NCBI RefSeq assembly: GCF_964204645.1
Contig: NC_134030.1
Location: 5,206,278-5,270,277, forward strand
From: Tubulanus polymorphus
Taxonomy: Eukaryota; Nemertea; Palaeonemertea; Tubulaniformes; Tubulanidae
DNA length: 64,000 nt
Direction: 5' to 3'
Both the position numbers and the translations under genes were made by a program. This document shows positions 1 to 12,638 of the stretch, piece by piece; position 1 is the stretch's first letter; each line of letters starts with the position of its first letter. The notes beneath the pieces were generated by a model. The model saw only the letters and a list, made by a program, of their open reading frames with translations, was not told the origin of the DNA and made no database searches.

Positions 1-3000
1 CTCCATTTTTTTCAAAATGACATTGACAGTTTTGCCTAACAATGAGAATTTGCTATGGTTATGCATAAATACTCGTTTATTAATCAATTTGATTTGAAAT
101 TTCAATTCATTTATCCATCCGTATAATATCATATACCGTTCAAGGCATAGAAAGGAAACAATTATTTGACGTTCCCAAGAACCTTGTCCCTGGTCGCAGA
201 GGAACCATTCTCTTCTTGTATATATGACTGTGCACTTACAGCTCTGATCGATGAGAATGCTGAATGCGCGCAGCCAGTAGTCGCCTTGTCGGAAATCTTT
301 TACCATCGCTTAACTGAATTATCCTTCTCTCAGTCGTCTGACGGCAGTTGATTGGATTCAATTCTGCGTCCGACCAGTGGGAGTGTAAATCCACGGGATT
401 TCATAGTTAACCTTTCCTATCACCACTGACATCCGACCCGTAGTATATACAGTCAAACTTCGTTGTCGCATTTCTTAAGTCGCATTTTTGCAATCACAAT
501 TTGTATTTGCGATTTAATGTAACTCGTCGTTTGGATAAGTCATGAAAGGATAAGTCCTCAGCATAACCGTGACGACTTTGACTGTACGTTGACTGCGCGA
601 CTTAAAGTGAGTTCAACTGTACACAATGTAGAAGGAAATCTGTATTGCGCATATTAAATTTCCACTTAGCTGTGAGAATTAGTGTGATGAGTTTCATTAA
701 TTAATTGTTGTTTTTAATCGGAATAGGGATAGAAAACTGATCCTTTCCTTTTTTGCATTGGAGCCATTGAGAAATAAGTCGTCACTTTTTCTCAGTACGC
801 CCACACCTCGTGCTTCTTACTCCGGAATAATCCGTCGGTGTAGTTTTATCTACGACGCAATTGAAACACGAAGCCGTAAATAGCGACTGCCACTGGGAAT
901 CAATACGGAATTCTCTCCTGCACCGTATCCGCATAAAACAGACCCGAAAGCAATTGATTCTTCCTATGATTTGTTAGTGAATCTACGCAGGTTTCGTATT
1001 TCTTTCCCGGTGCCTGCTAGAGCTAGGAGAACTGTAACTCTCTTTCATTGTTATAAGGGCTTACAATTTCTGCTGTCGAGATTTATCATTCACGTATAAA
1101 ACACCAACGCGCAGAATCCCAGTCGTAATTAATATTTCACACGTAAATATAGCGACAAACACCCGACTGAGATTGTATCATTAATTCATGGATGATAGAT
1201 ACGTACCTGTTCTATCAGTAAGGACTACACTTATACATGTATATACGTTTACGTATGTCTGTATGTTCAAATGGTTGGCATATATAATTAAAGATCCTAA
1301 TTCAGAGACGTCAAACCCGTCGTCGAAACGGGAAAATTTCTCACAAAACACTCAGTAACTATGGTAACTGATGGGCTTCATTCACCGACTTTATCCCAGA
1401 TATCTATCTGTATATGTATATATGTATATATCTAAGGTAGTCCATAAAGCGTGCGCTGCTACGAGCATCGCTGATGATCACGATTGAGTTGCTGCACACA
1501 CGAGAAGATCAATGGCAAGAACACTGATGACAGAAAAATGACATATATATTGCGCCCATGTTGTGAACGACGCTACTACAACCTAACACCGTGGAATCTG
1601 TCGGCGTAGAAAATGTATGAAAAGGAAATTAAGAGATTCCTTATCGTTATCATGACGTACAGGCATCGGGGCAATCTCCCAGCAATGACAAAAGTGGCGG
1701 TTCAAACAGACCCGTCGAACAGTTGTCCTTTGTGACGTCCTGCGAATAGAATTTTTTTTTTCATTAAAATGTTACGTCGTTATTACTAATATATGAGAAG
1801 AAAAAATATAACATATAATAATTGTTGTATTGGTTGCTGGCTGTACGGGCTTACCCGTGATAAATTCACTGTTTATCATCCTGTCGGTCATCGTCATCAG
1901 TCTTATCAGGTCATAAATCAAGCCCGATTTCATCTCTAGCGTCGGCGTAAAAACGCTGCAAAGATGACGTCAGAGTTACTCGACTAGTGTCGTCGTAAAA
2001 AACATCGTGACGTCATACTTTTTCGAAACGTTACATCATCATTCGAGATCTGCGAAACAACACCGCAAAATACATGACGAAGTTTTAATCTATGAAGACC
2101 TAGAATGCTATGAAATAGACGCTATAGCATTTACATATTATAGATTACTTGTTAGTTTGAAGTCATATTGATTCACTATAAACCAGTGAAAACATTAAGA
2201 TAATTGAAAATTCATCGAGAAGCAAAAATAGTAAAAATCTCAATGAGCGATTAGATTTATTGTCACCAACATTTAAGGGGAGGCTACATTTCTTCCCTTC
2301 GTGCATAGCAATTACAAACATGCATAACACCGTTGCTCCCGGGTTTGCGGCAATATGTTTAATTATTCACTCATTCGAAAATTAGATTTTAATCTTTTTC
2401 CCTCTATACACCTTGGAGATCTACATAAACATAATATTTTGAACGCTGTATCTTTCCATAATGAGATCGATTTTGGGTGCGCTGAATTTACCTGCAATTT
2501 CACGCATCCACCGAAATATTTGCTGAAACCCAATATGGCGTATAAAATGTGATAAAACGGTCAACGCGACCGCGATCAATATCCGTCTGACCTACACGGT
2601 CGTTCCCGAGAATATTCATAGAGTTTTCATCACCATCATCAATGGCGGATTTCTAATTTCCGAGAGTTATGGATTGAAGGCTAACCCGAGCACACGATTA
2701 AATGGTCCATTAATATCAGAGGATTACAGAACTTACCAGCCTATTAGATTGCATGTACATATACATGCATGACGTCACACATCGACAGCGTATAAATTCC
2801 GCTTCGCATATGCAGATGGTCACCATTAAGTGTCAAGGTTTAAATGTTTGTGTTTATTGTTCATTTAGAGAGGGAAATTAAAAACTGACTTGAGTCAGCT
2901 TTGAAAGTTCGTTATATCAAGATATTATCTTGGTAAATGGTTCAACGCCAATTCAACTGCTGGAATTGAGAGCCTTTGTGTGCAAGAAATAGTAATAGTA

Positions 3001-4218
3001 ATAGTAATTTAATTTCTTAAGCGCCATTTGTACTGTGATACAATGCTCAACGGCGCTTTCCATTACATCGGTATTATTACTGGGAGAAGTAACATCTGAG
3101 CAGCTGTTAGGCGCTCAGGAGTCATCTATCCGACCAGGTACCCATTTACTCCTGGGTGAAGAGAGACAATGAGGATGAGTGTCTTGCCCGGGCACACTAC
3201 GAGAATGTAAGGGGTTCGAACCCGAATAGAGATGATGACGTGTGGTGAATTTGTACGATATTCAGTTTAATAATCGAAATCAGCGTCAAGAGAGGTTACA
3301 GCGAACACACACGTCGACAGTTTTATTATACACAGGCGTCGATAGTGACATTTTGTTTCAATGGTAAATCGTGATTCGAATGTAAACCTGACGCAGCGAA
3401 GATCGATCACATGCTAAACATAGCAAGTGAATATTCAATGTACCCCGCCATAATGATTGATTATTCCAATCATTCTACGTTCATTAACATGCGTATTTAT
3501 GATAATTATATCAACGTACGATCGATATGATATAGCATTTGTATCTGCTATGATTATTAAGGTTGGAATCCAATTGAAAAAAAAACCGATCACCCTTAAA
3601 ATTAGATGTAGAGTCGAAGCGATTCAATAGCGAACGCGCCGCGGGATTCAGCCTCTCAGAGTCGGGAATTGATCTTGACTCTGCATTTCATCTCGTCGTA
3701 TGGAGGGGAATGAAACGTGCCGGATAGATCGCGTCTCGGACTGCCATGTCAAAAGAGATCGAGCACAATGACTATATCAGATTCAAACATCTAATTTACT
3801 TCTCCGCGCGCTACTTCGATAAGAGCACTTCAGTCACACCGACATCGGTGGTTCGGATCACCTTTGATATTTCAAACTATACTCCGCATTGAGAGACACC
3901 GGTGAAGAAAAAGATAGACGGAGAACGAATATGAAATGTCAGCCACCTTGGGTTCGTCTCACCTCCTATTCTAGTTGCCTTTTCTCGCTAAATGTTCATT
4001 ACACGCTTGAAGCTCTCGTGTCATCAAAATGATGCCCAAAGGTGCACTTGGACGTGTTTTGGAAGCTTCGCCGTAACACAATTATTGCAAGAAATACGCC
4101 TCATTTATTTATAAGGAAGAAATCGAGGTTTCTCCAGCATTGAGTTTATTACCTGAAGCAAAGTACAAAATACGCATAATTCGCATGCATATTACCATGA
4201 ATGACGTTTCTTTTTTAG
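1..4218. other. No exon recognised; probable upstream intron of MFSD6-like gene
   Basis: The first recognisable exon of the downstream MFS gene (4219) begins in phase 0 with a mid-protein sequence, so earlier exons must lie upstream, either further left of the window or unrecognised here. Short open frames (for example 166-351 and 2355-2552) have no family resemblance and no consistent splice context. A dispersed repeat lies at about 2985-3240. I see nothing else I can support. Confidence 0.5.
2985..3240 (+). repeat. SINE-like dispersed repeat with 3' tRNA-like B box
   Basis: The segment has a low-complexity start (AGTAATAGTAATAGTAATTT), then a block built round AAGCGCC and GGCGCTTT, a conserved-looking stretch with ACCCATTTACTCCTGGGTG and GTCTTGCCCGGGCACAC, and ends with GGGGTTCGAACCCGAAT, an RNA polymerase III B-box-like motif. 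From memory this arrangement resembles repeats seen in many marine invertebrate genomes; that is a family resemblance, not a search result. There is only one copy here, so the edges are approximate and no target-site duplication was identified. Confidence 0.45.
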
Positions 4219-7200
4219 GCAAGCTCCACATTCATCAAAAAAGCCTTTGGTCACTATTCAATTACGATTCCGTTTATCACGGAAATGATACCTTTTATCG
4301 CATTTGTATGAGCGCAATGGTAACCCAAACCCGAATCTATATTTTTAGGACCTACGAAAGTGATTTGTCTGGGGCTAGCGGGTAACGTGTGCAGATTCCT
4401 GTATATATCTTACCTGTCCAACCCTTGGTGGGTTTTACCGTTTGAATTTGTGCAAGGTAAGTGTGAGTAAAACGCGATGGATACGCGAAAGGAACGGGAA
4501 TATTTCATCCCCTGATATATTATCTTGAAATACCCTTGTCCTCGATCTATTTAATTTTTCCCCACTTTGGGCATCGTAAGAAGACGTATCCGGCGAAGAG
4601 TATTTCGCTTGGCCGAATAAGACCTGTTGTTGATCTTAAAATAGGGATTTTCCCCATTATTTATTTATTTGGCTGGTAAATTTTGTTCGATTTTTCGATT
4701 GAGTGTCCCTTACAGACCCACCACACATGCCGGGAGCGAAACAGGGGGTTTGATTTTGAAATCGGAAATCGAAGTACAGATATAGATGTGTGATCGGCGG
4801 TCGAGTTAACAGAATATTTTTAAATCGAAGTACATAATTGGAAATTCGGTTCCGGTTCATCCAAACAATTTTCCATTCAGTCTGAACCGGCAAGCGACTG
4901 ATTGGGATGAATTTTTCTGGCTGCCTAATTTAATACAATGAGATTCTGGAAATAGCTATATTACAAGATCATTTTGTCCATTTAGAATAAGACCTGTTAA
5001 CCTATCCCGGCGTCTGCGGTAACGGAAATGTTTCGCTAACATAGCGTGACGTTCATACACAAATGCCGCAGGAAGTTGGCCCTTGTAACGGTAAAATATG
5101 TTTTCCCTGCCTTTCCTCGCAACGTCACTTACATAATCAATAACATCATATTCATTCCCGATCGACAGAAACATAATATAATTCGTGCATTAACGCGGCT
5201 AATACCGGCCACACGAGTCCACACGCAACGTTCATTTTGATTAAGCGTATTTTGTAGCTAGGTCTTCGGCCGTTTTGATGGATGAATTATAGTGAAGCGT
5301 TCCATAATCAAGACCTAACTTAAATCCAAAATAATGATTCAATAAAATCATCTTTGTGTTTACTTCGTTTGCCCGGATGTGAAACCTAACCCAGCTGTAA
5401 AACTTGTTGGAAAAATTTCGTTTTCGATGTTGTTAACCACCGACCGAATACATTCTGATCTTAACCAGTAACTGAGTCCAGAACATGAATATTGCATTCA
5501 ACGATAGTCGAGTTGTCGGTATATCAACTCCTAGACATACAAAAATACGACCGATCGATATTTTACGGCAACTAATTACAGTTTCTGTATCCGAGAGGGG
5601 AGAATGAGGGTAGATATGGAGTTAAGTGGCCATACATGCAGTGACGATATGTTATATCGTTCGGCTTTATTAGCCGTCAATCGATCTGCGCGTTCTCTGA
5701 TATCTGATAAAACTAACCATGATCCTCTCGGCAGCTAATAAAAGATTATTCATGCCAAAAGGAAAAATCATATTTGAAATTGGTTTAGAAATGGAAAATA
5801 AGTCTCCTTGCGTTGAGATGGATTTAAAGAAATTTAAAGAAAAAACTTCTATGATAATAGATAGTTCGATTTAAGCGAATATCAAATGGCGAGTAATAAA
5901 ATCTCGATAATCTTCAACACTAAAATGGAATTTCAATTTATATCCATAAAGGTTTAACCCATGCGGCAGTGTGGTCAGCGGTATGCAGCTTCGTTAATCA
6001 AGCGATTCCATCAACTCTGAGACCATCAGCGCAGGGTATTGTGCAGTGCATTCATCATGCGCTCGGACGTGGATGCGGAGCTATCTTCGGTGGCGTTTTC
6101 ATCTCCAATTTTGGTAAGTTAAAAGACGTGATACGTCATTTATAAAACATAATATAGCCGCGATGACACGAGCATTTTGGGCCCATGCCAAATTAGGCCG
6201 GGAACAACTGTTCACAAGGGTGCCAAATGGGCCCGTGACATTTGCTGAAACGCTGTCAATACGATACGAGGTAAGCGAGGCGGCAATTTATGAACCAATA
6301 AGTATTCACGCGAAATGATTTGACCCGTGCTACAATTTGGCACGCGCCTGCTTCAATGTTTTTGATCGGGTCTGATTGTTTTTGATTGGCACCAGCGTGG
6401 ACCGGTTCAAAACGCTCGTATGATCGCGGCTTATGTACCATGGATTCGGGCTATTATGATTGACAGTCTGTTAATGTTTATGTATTACAGGTAGTGAGAT
6501 GACATTCAGGGGTTACGGTTACGCTAGTCTCATCATATTCGCTATCTATGTCCTGATTATCGTGTTCATTAAGGAGCCAGTATTGCCGGAGTCGGACACG
6601 GTAGACGCTGAGGTTGACACGATGCAAGAGACCGCTCACCTCGAACCATGCGGAGTACCGATGAATCCCATGTCAAGGAACTTATCTAGTCAACGATTAG
6701 CCGAGATGGATCAACGTAATATAAGCTTTTATAAACTGATATTCGAGAACGGGATTAGAATGAAAAATATATTAGAAATCCTTTCTTCTTCTTTTTTCAG
6801 CACGTGGAAATGGTTACGGCACTACGAAAGGCCCGGACGGTCTTCTTAGTCCTACAGGCGCTGCACAGCCGCCTGTTAAATCTAATCTCGTCAAACCTAC
6901 AATGGTTGCTCCAACAAGAGGTATGTTCCAAGTTTAAGTTTTTAGTCTTAGATTTGTGTTAGATTCATCAAAATTAGTTCATGTCTAAAGATTGCTGTAT
7001 GCGTTCATCCGCTTATTCTTTTGATGAAGGGCCACGTGAAGAAGCAGATAAAACGACGTTCGCGCCATTGCCGGGAGGCGGTTACGGGGGAGGTCGAGGG
7101 GGTTACGGACAGCAAGCAGCTCCTACTGGTCCAACTGACCACGCATCAAGAGTAGCGGCATTAACAAGTCACCAACGTAACGCATCGGGTCATTACGATC

Positions 7201-7428
7201 CACAATTCGTTCAGGTATTTAAGATATTCAAGCAACCTGTCTGATCGAACCACGGGATTTGCGTAGCTGAGTCGCGCGGCAACGGTCTAGAATTTAGGAT
7301 TTTTCGTAGTAATATTGAATTCATGTATTTTCCAGGACTACATGAACGTCCAGAGGGATCAAGATAACCAACGCCAACAGCAGCAGCAAGGTGATAACAA
7401 AGACTACCGAAACCCATTCCATTACTAA
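4219..7428 (+). CDS. MFSD6-like major facilitator transporter, 3' part (7 exons)
   Basis: C-terminal part of a multi-pass transporter of the MFSD6 family, whose substrate is unsettled. Exons: 4219-4249 (31-bp microexon), 4349-4456, 5952-6113, 6491-6715, 6801-6920, 7030-7214, 7336-7428; the phases join without stops. Translated landmarks are FIKKAFGPTKVICLGLAGN, RFLYISYLSNPWWVLPFEF, VQGLTHAAVWSAVCSF and GRGCGAIFGGVFISNFG, the NPWW..P.E...G.THA signature known from MFSD6 proteins. After the last membrane segment (YASLIIFAIYVLIIVFI) comes a long cytoplasmic tail: acidic, then Pro-rich, then Gly/Tyr/Arg-rich (GGGYGGGRGGYGQQ), ending Gln-rich with FHY before the stop. The tail is much less conserved-looking than the core. 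The 5' exons are missing, so the gene is partial. A possible AATAAA lies at 8356, giving a long 3' UTR. The family call is firm; orthology to vertebrate MFSD6 is not tested. Confidence 0.82.
4615..4998. mobile_element. Inserted element bounded by 14-bp direct repeats (repeat R1, copy 1)
   Basis: The 14-mer GAATAAGACCTGTT occurs at 4615-4628 and again at 4985-4998, bracketing a 356-bp insert (4629-4984). The insert is clearly related, in reverse complement, to 13683-13980: shared blocks include CGGAAATCGAAGTACAGA, TCGAAGTACATAATTGG and CCGGTTC near the end. A 14-bp duplication suggests target-primed retroposition. It sits in the intron between the second and third recognised exons of the MFSD6-like gene. 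No coding capacity. Confidence 0.7.
6155..6436. mobile_element. MITE-like inverted-repeat element (repeat R2, copy 1)
   Basis: Left end ATAGCCGCGATGACACGAGC and right end GCTCGTATGATCGCGGCTTAT are imperfect inverted repeats of about 28 bp. The interior holds short palindromic blocks such as TTTGGGCCCATGCCAAAT and GCCAAATGGGCCCGTG. A shorter relative lies at 33608-33725. It is non-coding and lies in an intron of the MFSD6-like gene. The target-site duplication was not resolved. Confidence 0.55.
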
Positions 7429-8106
7429 ATTACCACGGATGGCAATATAAAGGGCTGAATCAGCCCAGCAAATCGGGTCCAACAGACCATCAACTTGATG
7501 TCAAATCCTGCAATGTAATTGGTCTGGTTGGTTTCGTTTAGCTATCTCTATCATCGTTGATACAACTACCGAAGTCCACCGGTCGTCTTTGCCTTTATCT
7601 TCGCTCGTGACAAAAGAGTGTCTTACGTTCTTATGAACCTCTAGGTCTTATCATTGAGTTCATTGCTGCGGCTGCTATTTGTTGATTTGTTAGGAACACG
7701 CGAAACAACGATGAATCTTACATCTTTCCCCCACCTCGGTAGGGTGATGTGGCGCGCTGCTTACGATTTCATTCCACTCTTTTCATCTTCATAAATCGTC
7801 TGCCATTCAAACGTAATCGCTTAGCATTATATATGTATCAGGCGTTCCTTTACGTTCACTGCTTAGTACATACATAAAGGGTATGGTGGTAAACGAAGAA
7901 TAGCATATTATAAATGTGTAATGTTGCATAATTTACGTGCATATTAAAATGATATATTATGTCATATATTATAGCGAAATATATAGATATATATCAAACA
8001 CACACAATGAGAAGTAGCCATTGATCACGTTACGTAATATTAAATATAGAAATAGTATCAGATGCACGAATAGAATATATAGTTCGATATGATAGGAGAA
8101 AAAATG

Positions 8107-8158
<52 letters not shown>

Positions 8159-8709
8159 TGCAATGTGAGATATTATGTTCGATGACGTAATATCAATTGT
8201 GCATACCGGTATATTGATATTGTTATGTAAAGTAGGTTAACTAGAAAGTCATGTAAAAACGTTTATAATGATAATAGTTAAATTCATCAGTTGTTTATTA
8301 TATGTAAAATATGTTTATATAGTGATATATAGTTGTAGCCGGATATGATATTAAGAATAAATTATAACCCAGTTAGGAATGTAATATTTGTTAACAAGTA
8401 TCTGTTTTTCGTAGAGGAGGTTTTTACCACACTATACGTAACAGTAAAACGTTATTTACAGAAACAGTGAAATACGTTTTTCACTCGAAATTACAAACCG
8501 AAATTAACCGAATTATTTCAAATCAATCTCTTGGAAAGTTCGTTGCGATAAACCGCTTGAAAGATATCCCGACGACAACAACGAACAAACATGGCGAGTA
8601 TAAGTTTGATATATTTCAATTTAAATATTCACATTTATTTCCATCTCAATAAATTAAATATCCTAACTTGAAACACAAGTTATGATGGATCAAACCTGAC
8701 AATCTTATT
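7429..8709. other. Intergenic/3' UTR between convergent genes, with (ATA)n microsatellite
   Basis: Sequence between the MFSD6-like stop and the SLC6 stop. It contains an uninterrupted ATA/TAA trinucleotide run at about 8107-8158 and candidate polyadenylation signals for both strands (AATAAA at 8356 on +, TTTATT at 8634 for the minus gene). The poly-Ile open frame across the run is an artefact of the repeat. No other feature seen. Confidence 0.6.
8107..8158. repeat. ATA trinucleotide microsatellite
   Basis: About 17 uninterrupted ATA/TAA units, seen directly. Confidence 0.95.
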
Positions 8710-11700
8710 TCACACATCAGTCGCTTTGTGATTGTCCCCGTTTTGTAAAACATCTAGTTTGATGGTTTCATGTAATTGATCTCCGCGAGAGAAGTCATCC
8801 TGACTATCTGTATTTACCCGTGTAGCTGGCGTTGTCAAGACTTCCATTCGCTGGAAAGGAAAAGTTGAGAATCGCTCTACATATCACCCGTTGAACGATT
8901 TTGATCGATATTTATTGAAAGGTTTTCACGGCTCACACTTACTTGTTTCAAACTTCCAGGCGTTCGGAGAATTTGGATGGCCATAACTAACGGTATTTGA
9001 ACCATCGAAAGTAACGCAAGAGATATCCCGAAAATCTTAGCCCAAAGAGGATACTCGTACAAACCGTTATATTTCGGCGCCTCAAACTTCATGGCACTAA
9101 ACACAAACGTCCCCTGTAATATACGTATCATTCTTTGAAAATGTATTTCATCGATTTGGAACCGATAATTATTTTCTGTATATATGGCGAACCATTTTTC
9201 ATTTCCACAACCTACCACGGTCAAAATCGGCGCCAATACCATCCACGCGACCTTGAACCATCGGTTTATTTTGTAACCGATCATTTGAGCAATATTCTCG
9301 TAAAACCTGTTGGCACCTGAAAATCGGATGGTTTTGTGAAAAATACGACTGTCTACTTCACTTATTTGCACATAACGTGTGAGATATCTGGGGAAGGATA
9401 TTACTCTTACCATAAAACCACGCGATCGTTACACATTCCCAAAAACACACCCACAGCACAGATATTCCACTAGCGCTGTAGTAATCGAATAGTTGAAATA
9501 CGTAAATTCCACCCTGAATAATAAATTGAAGTTAGAAATCTTCATCATGTGTGATTTACAAGTCAAGTATCGTCTGTTAAGTAAACTGTTTTACTAAACA
9601 ATTTTAGCTTATTTTTAGTAACATTGTAATTTTCCAGTTACGTACGTTTGTTACCATAGATAGGCTGATCAAAAATGTTACCACACAGTAAAAAGCTGTA
9701 CACAGTTCTCTAGTAGGGCTTTTTCGAAATAGCTGTGGAAACGCGTTGGAAAACGTGCATAACAGTGCTTCGCAGACTACAAACTAAAATGAAACAAAAA
9801 TAAATGTTCAAATCAATCTTTGTTGTTCTCATGACGACTACAATCGAATCCTTACCTGACTATCAATTCCTAGAGTAATGATCATTAGAAAAAATAGAGA
9901 CGCCCACAGCTGCGGTATCGGTAGTTGAGAAATAGCTTTAGGATACGCTATGAAAGCCAGTCCTGGTCCTACATTAAAAGATGATAAAGTTAAAGAACAA
10001 ACTGGATGTTCGACGCGGTTTGGTATCGTTTATCTCAACAAATTCAACCTTTATCGGCAACTTCAGATATATGGACGCCTTGTTGTTTGGCCATGAATCC
10101 GAGCACGGTGAAAATAGCAAATCCTGCGTAAAAACTCGTCCCACAATTGACTATGGATACCCAGAAACATTGCCTGGAAGTAACGAAAAATATAGAAACA
10201 GAAATAATTTTCAGGCAATTATGTCGTCGAGTGGAACAAACTTAACACTCGTCATTGAATAATGAAATACGAACCGAAATACGAACCGAATAAGTCATAG
10301 ATGGAAAAGAGGGCAAGTGATTTAGTAAAAAGCTTCTCAAAAACTACGTAGATCACTTCAAATGAAAACGTTTTCAGAAGTGCTGTGTAGTCCTATCGAA
10401 AAACGTGATTTTAATACAATATGCCTCTAGATATTCAATATGCTGTCAGAGGCTCGCGATCGACACTTATAATGCACTATATAGAGAATCGTACACTAAT
10501 ATAACGAAAAAAATGAAGTCCAGAAATTTCCATTCAGACATTTCAGGAATCCCTGAAGATGACTATCCGGCTATTGTCGAAACGTCGAATGAATGAATTA
10601 TTAGTTTTCGGACTTCATCTTTCTCGTCTTATTACTGTGGGATTCTCTCTATATATCGCCACAACACAGACATTTCACCAATGAATATTCATTTTTTTGC
10701 ACCTTCTAGTCGCATACAGCTTCTTATCGCAGCTTTTTGTTCAGATCGGCACCGTTTGTTGGCATGATCGCCAAGCTACATGCCGACTTACTTGTAACAG
10801 TCATTGCTGAACTTGTTGTGGCTGGACAAAGATATCAGCACACCCTGACCTATGGCAAAACTGAAGAAGATCTGCGTGCCGGCATCGATCCAAACCTTTA
10901 ACATAAATTCAAAACTCATACGCAAATCTCCCCTATTTCCCTATGTCGCATACGTTTACACAGATAAACACCATTTTAGCATTAATATACGCAGGGAACC
11001 TTTGGCTGCTGATGACAAAAAATGAATACCCGGTAACTTTAAGAATAAAAAGGTATTACACACCTGTGGAATAAGCAACGATTTGAAGTCTGGCTTCAAA
11101 TAGAAGATAACACCGTCAATGGCCCCATCCAGCGTTGCCCCTCGTATCAGTAAAACTGTGATAATCACATACGGGAATAACGCTGTAAAATACACAACCT
11201 GTAAAAGAAATACATCCCTTGTTCTTATGGTTACGTATTACAGATTTCTTAACCTAAGCAATATAAATTTTCAGTCTTAGAAATATTAGTCACCAATCTC
11301 TTAGCGTTAGTATTTGTAAGCTACCTTGCCAGTCCACTTGACTCCCCGAAATACACAAAAATACACGAGACTCCAAACAAATATAAGACTCAACGCTAAT
11401 TGCCAAATGATTCCACCCGGCTCATCAATTCCACCAGATACCTGTAACAACTTACGTCTGTCAAGAATAAACAGATCGGTCGATTAGAAAAGAGTCAGGG
11501 CTAGGTTTAATGAAAATACAGTCATAATTCCAGATTTACACGTACTCCCAAAATTCAACAACCGCATCTACGCGAATAGCTGTTTGGTTTTCGGTTCGTT
11601 CGGAACACAAGGATGTATTATTATCAACAGTTCCGTTTAAGCCCGATGTACACACATTGAATGATCCATCCCAACATCTGAAAATATTCAACGATTTTAT

Positions 11701-12638
11701 AAGAAGTTATAGAAAGCAATTTTAAACAAATGAAAATCGATAGAAATGTACGCGCTTTCTACGATCTGTGACGTACCTCTCAGTATTCCAGGCATTACCA
11801 CATTTTGACCAGCTTAGTACAGCGTCGAAAGACATGTAGCAATAATAAGCAGCCCACGCTAATATCACGATGTAGTACATGGCGCATAGCGACGTGATGA
11901 CCAGATTTGCTGCGCCAAGACCTGGAGGTAAAGAAACGTGAGCATCTTCGAACAACATAGATTCCTGATTATCAACAAATATGATCCAAAAGATTTGAAT
12001 TATAGATACAGCGCATTATCAAACAGTAGAAACGGCGCATACATACATACCTTGCATTAATGGGTAAATCTCCCATGCTTTCCAGGGTCCACGACCCATG
12101 TACTGACCCACAGAAGTCTCCAGGAAGTATATCGGCACACCACAACATACAAGGAATATAACGTAAGGTATCAAAAATGCACCTACGAAACAAGAATTAT
12201 TCAATTTAGTTTGAAGGTGCAAATGACGATGAAGAGTTGCATAAAAGAACTATGTATTTTCAATGATTCGTGGATTTAAAAAATGCGCATAATTCGTTAT
12301 CCCTTTAAATTTAAGTTAACACTAATGACATCCGAACATCCGCGCTCGGACCGCAGAACATTAAAAAGATGTAAAACGGACTTACCTCCGCCATTTTTGT
12401 AGCAAAGATAAGGAAACCGCCACACATTGCCCAAACCAACTGCAACCCCGATACATGTTAAAACGTACTCAATTGAATTACTCCATAGTTCACGATTTCC
12501 ATTTGTTTTCCTGGTTTGCAAAATCTTTCGATTATTGGTTTCCAAAAGCTGATCACTCACTTCATTGCATCCTGGACGCATGTTGGCACCATATCCTTGG
12601 CTAGGATATTTTCCTTGGGAATTATTCTCATCCATCAT
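8710..12638 (-). CDS. SLC6-family Na+/Cl- coupled symporter
   Basis: Complete 14-exon gene for a 637-residue plasma-membrane symporter. Exons (minus, 5' to 3'): 12638-12386, 12182-12051, 11921-11777, 11677-11542, 11441-11325, 11198-11064, 10895-10792, 10173-10049, 9968-9856, 9783-9646, 9513-9411, 9316-9216, 9113-8943, 8850-8710; the total is an exact multiple of three. TM1 reads [19 protein letters not shown] with GGG completed across the first splice, the SLC6 hallmark. Further matches: [19 protein letters not shown], an extracellular loop 2 with two cysteines and NGT/NNTS/NQT sites, [15 protein letters not shown] then [29 protein letters not shown] (TM6), [13 protein letters not shown] and [16 protein letters not shown]. 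Glycine, not aspartate, in TM1 fits the amino-acid/GABA/taurine/creatine side rather than monoamine carriers; the substrate is inferred only to that level. Two adjacent Met codons open the frame at 12638/12635. The neighbours suggest no shared role. Confidence 0.93.
10440..10680 (-). mobile_element. Inverted-repeat hairpin element (repeat R3, copy 1)
   Basis: In intron 7 of the SLC6 gene. Imperfect arms begin TATAGAGAATCGTACAC (about 10480) and end GTGGGATTCTCTCTATAT (about 10655), with GAAGTCC and GGACTTC in the arms. Read on the minus strand, a head starting ATTGGTGAAATGTC precedes GAGAATCCCACAGTAATAA, matching the head and arm start of the element at 44220-44453. The centre carries CCTGAAGATGACTATCC and TATTGTCGAAACGTCG. 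Outer edges are approximate because no clean duplication was found. Confidence 0.55.

Noticed and set aside
166-351. 61-codon open frame at the left edge
   Set aside because: No family resemblance and no convincing splice sites; not needed by the MFSD6-like gene model.
8877-9413. 178-codon continuous frame in the SLC6 gene
   Set aside because: It reads through an intron (9114-9215). The inserted residues break the SLC6 pattern, and GTAGGT/TTACAG signals remove them in frame.
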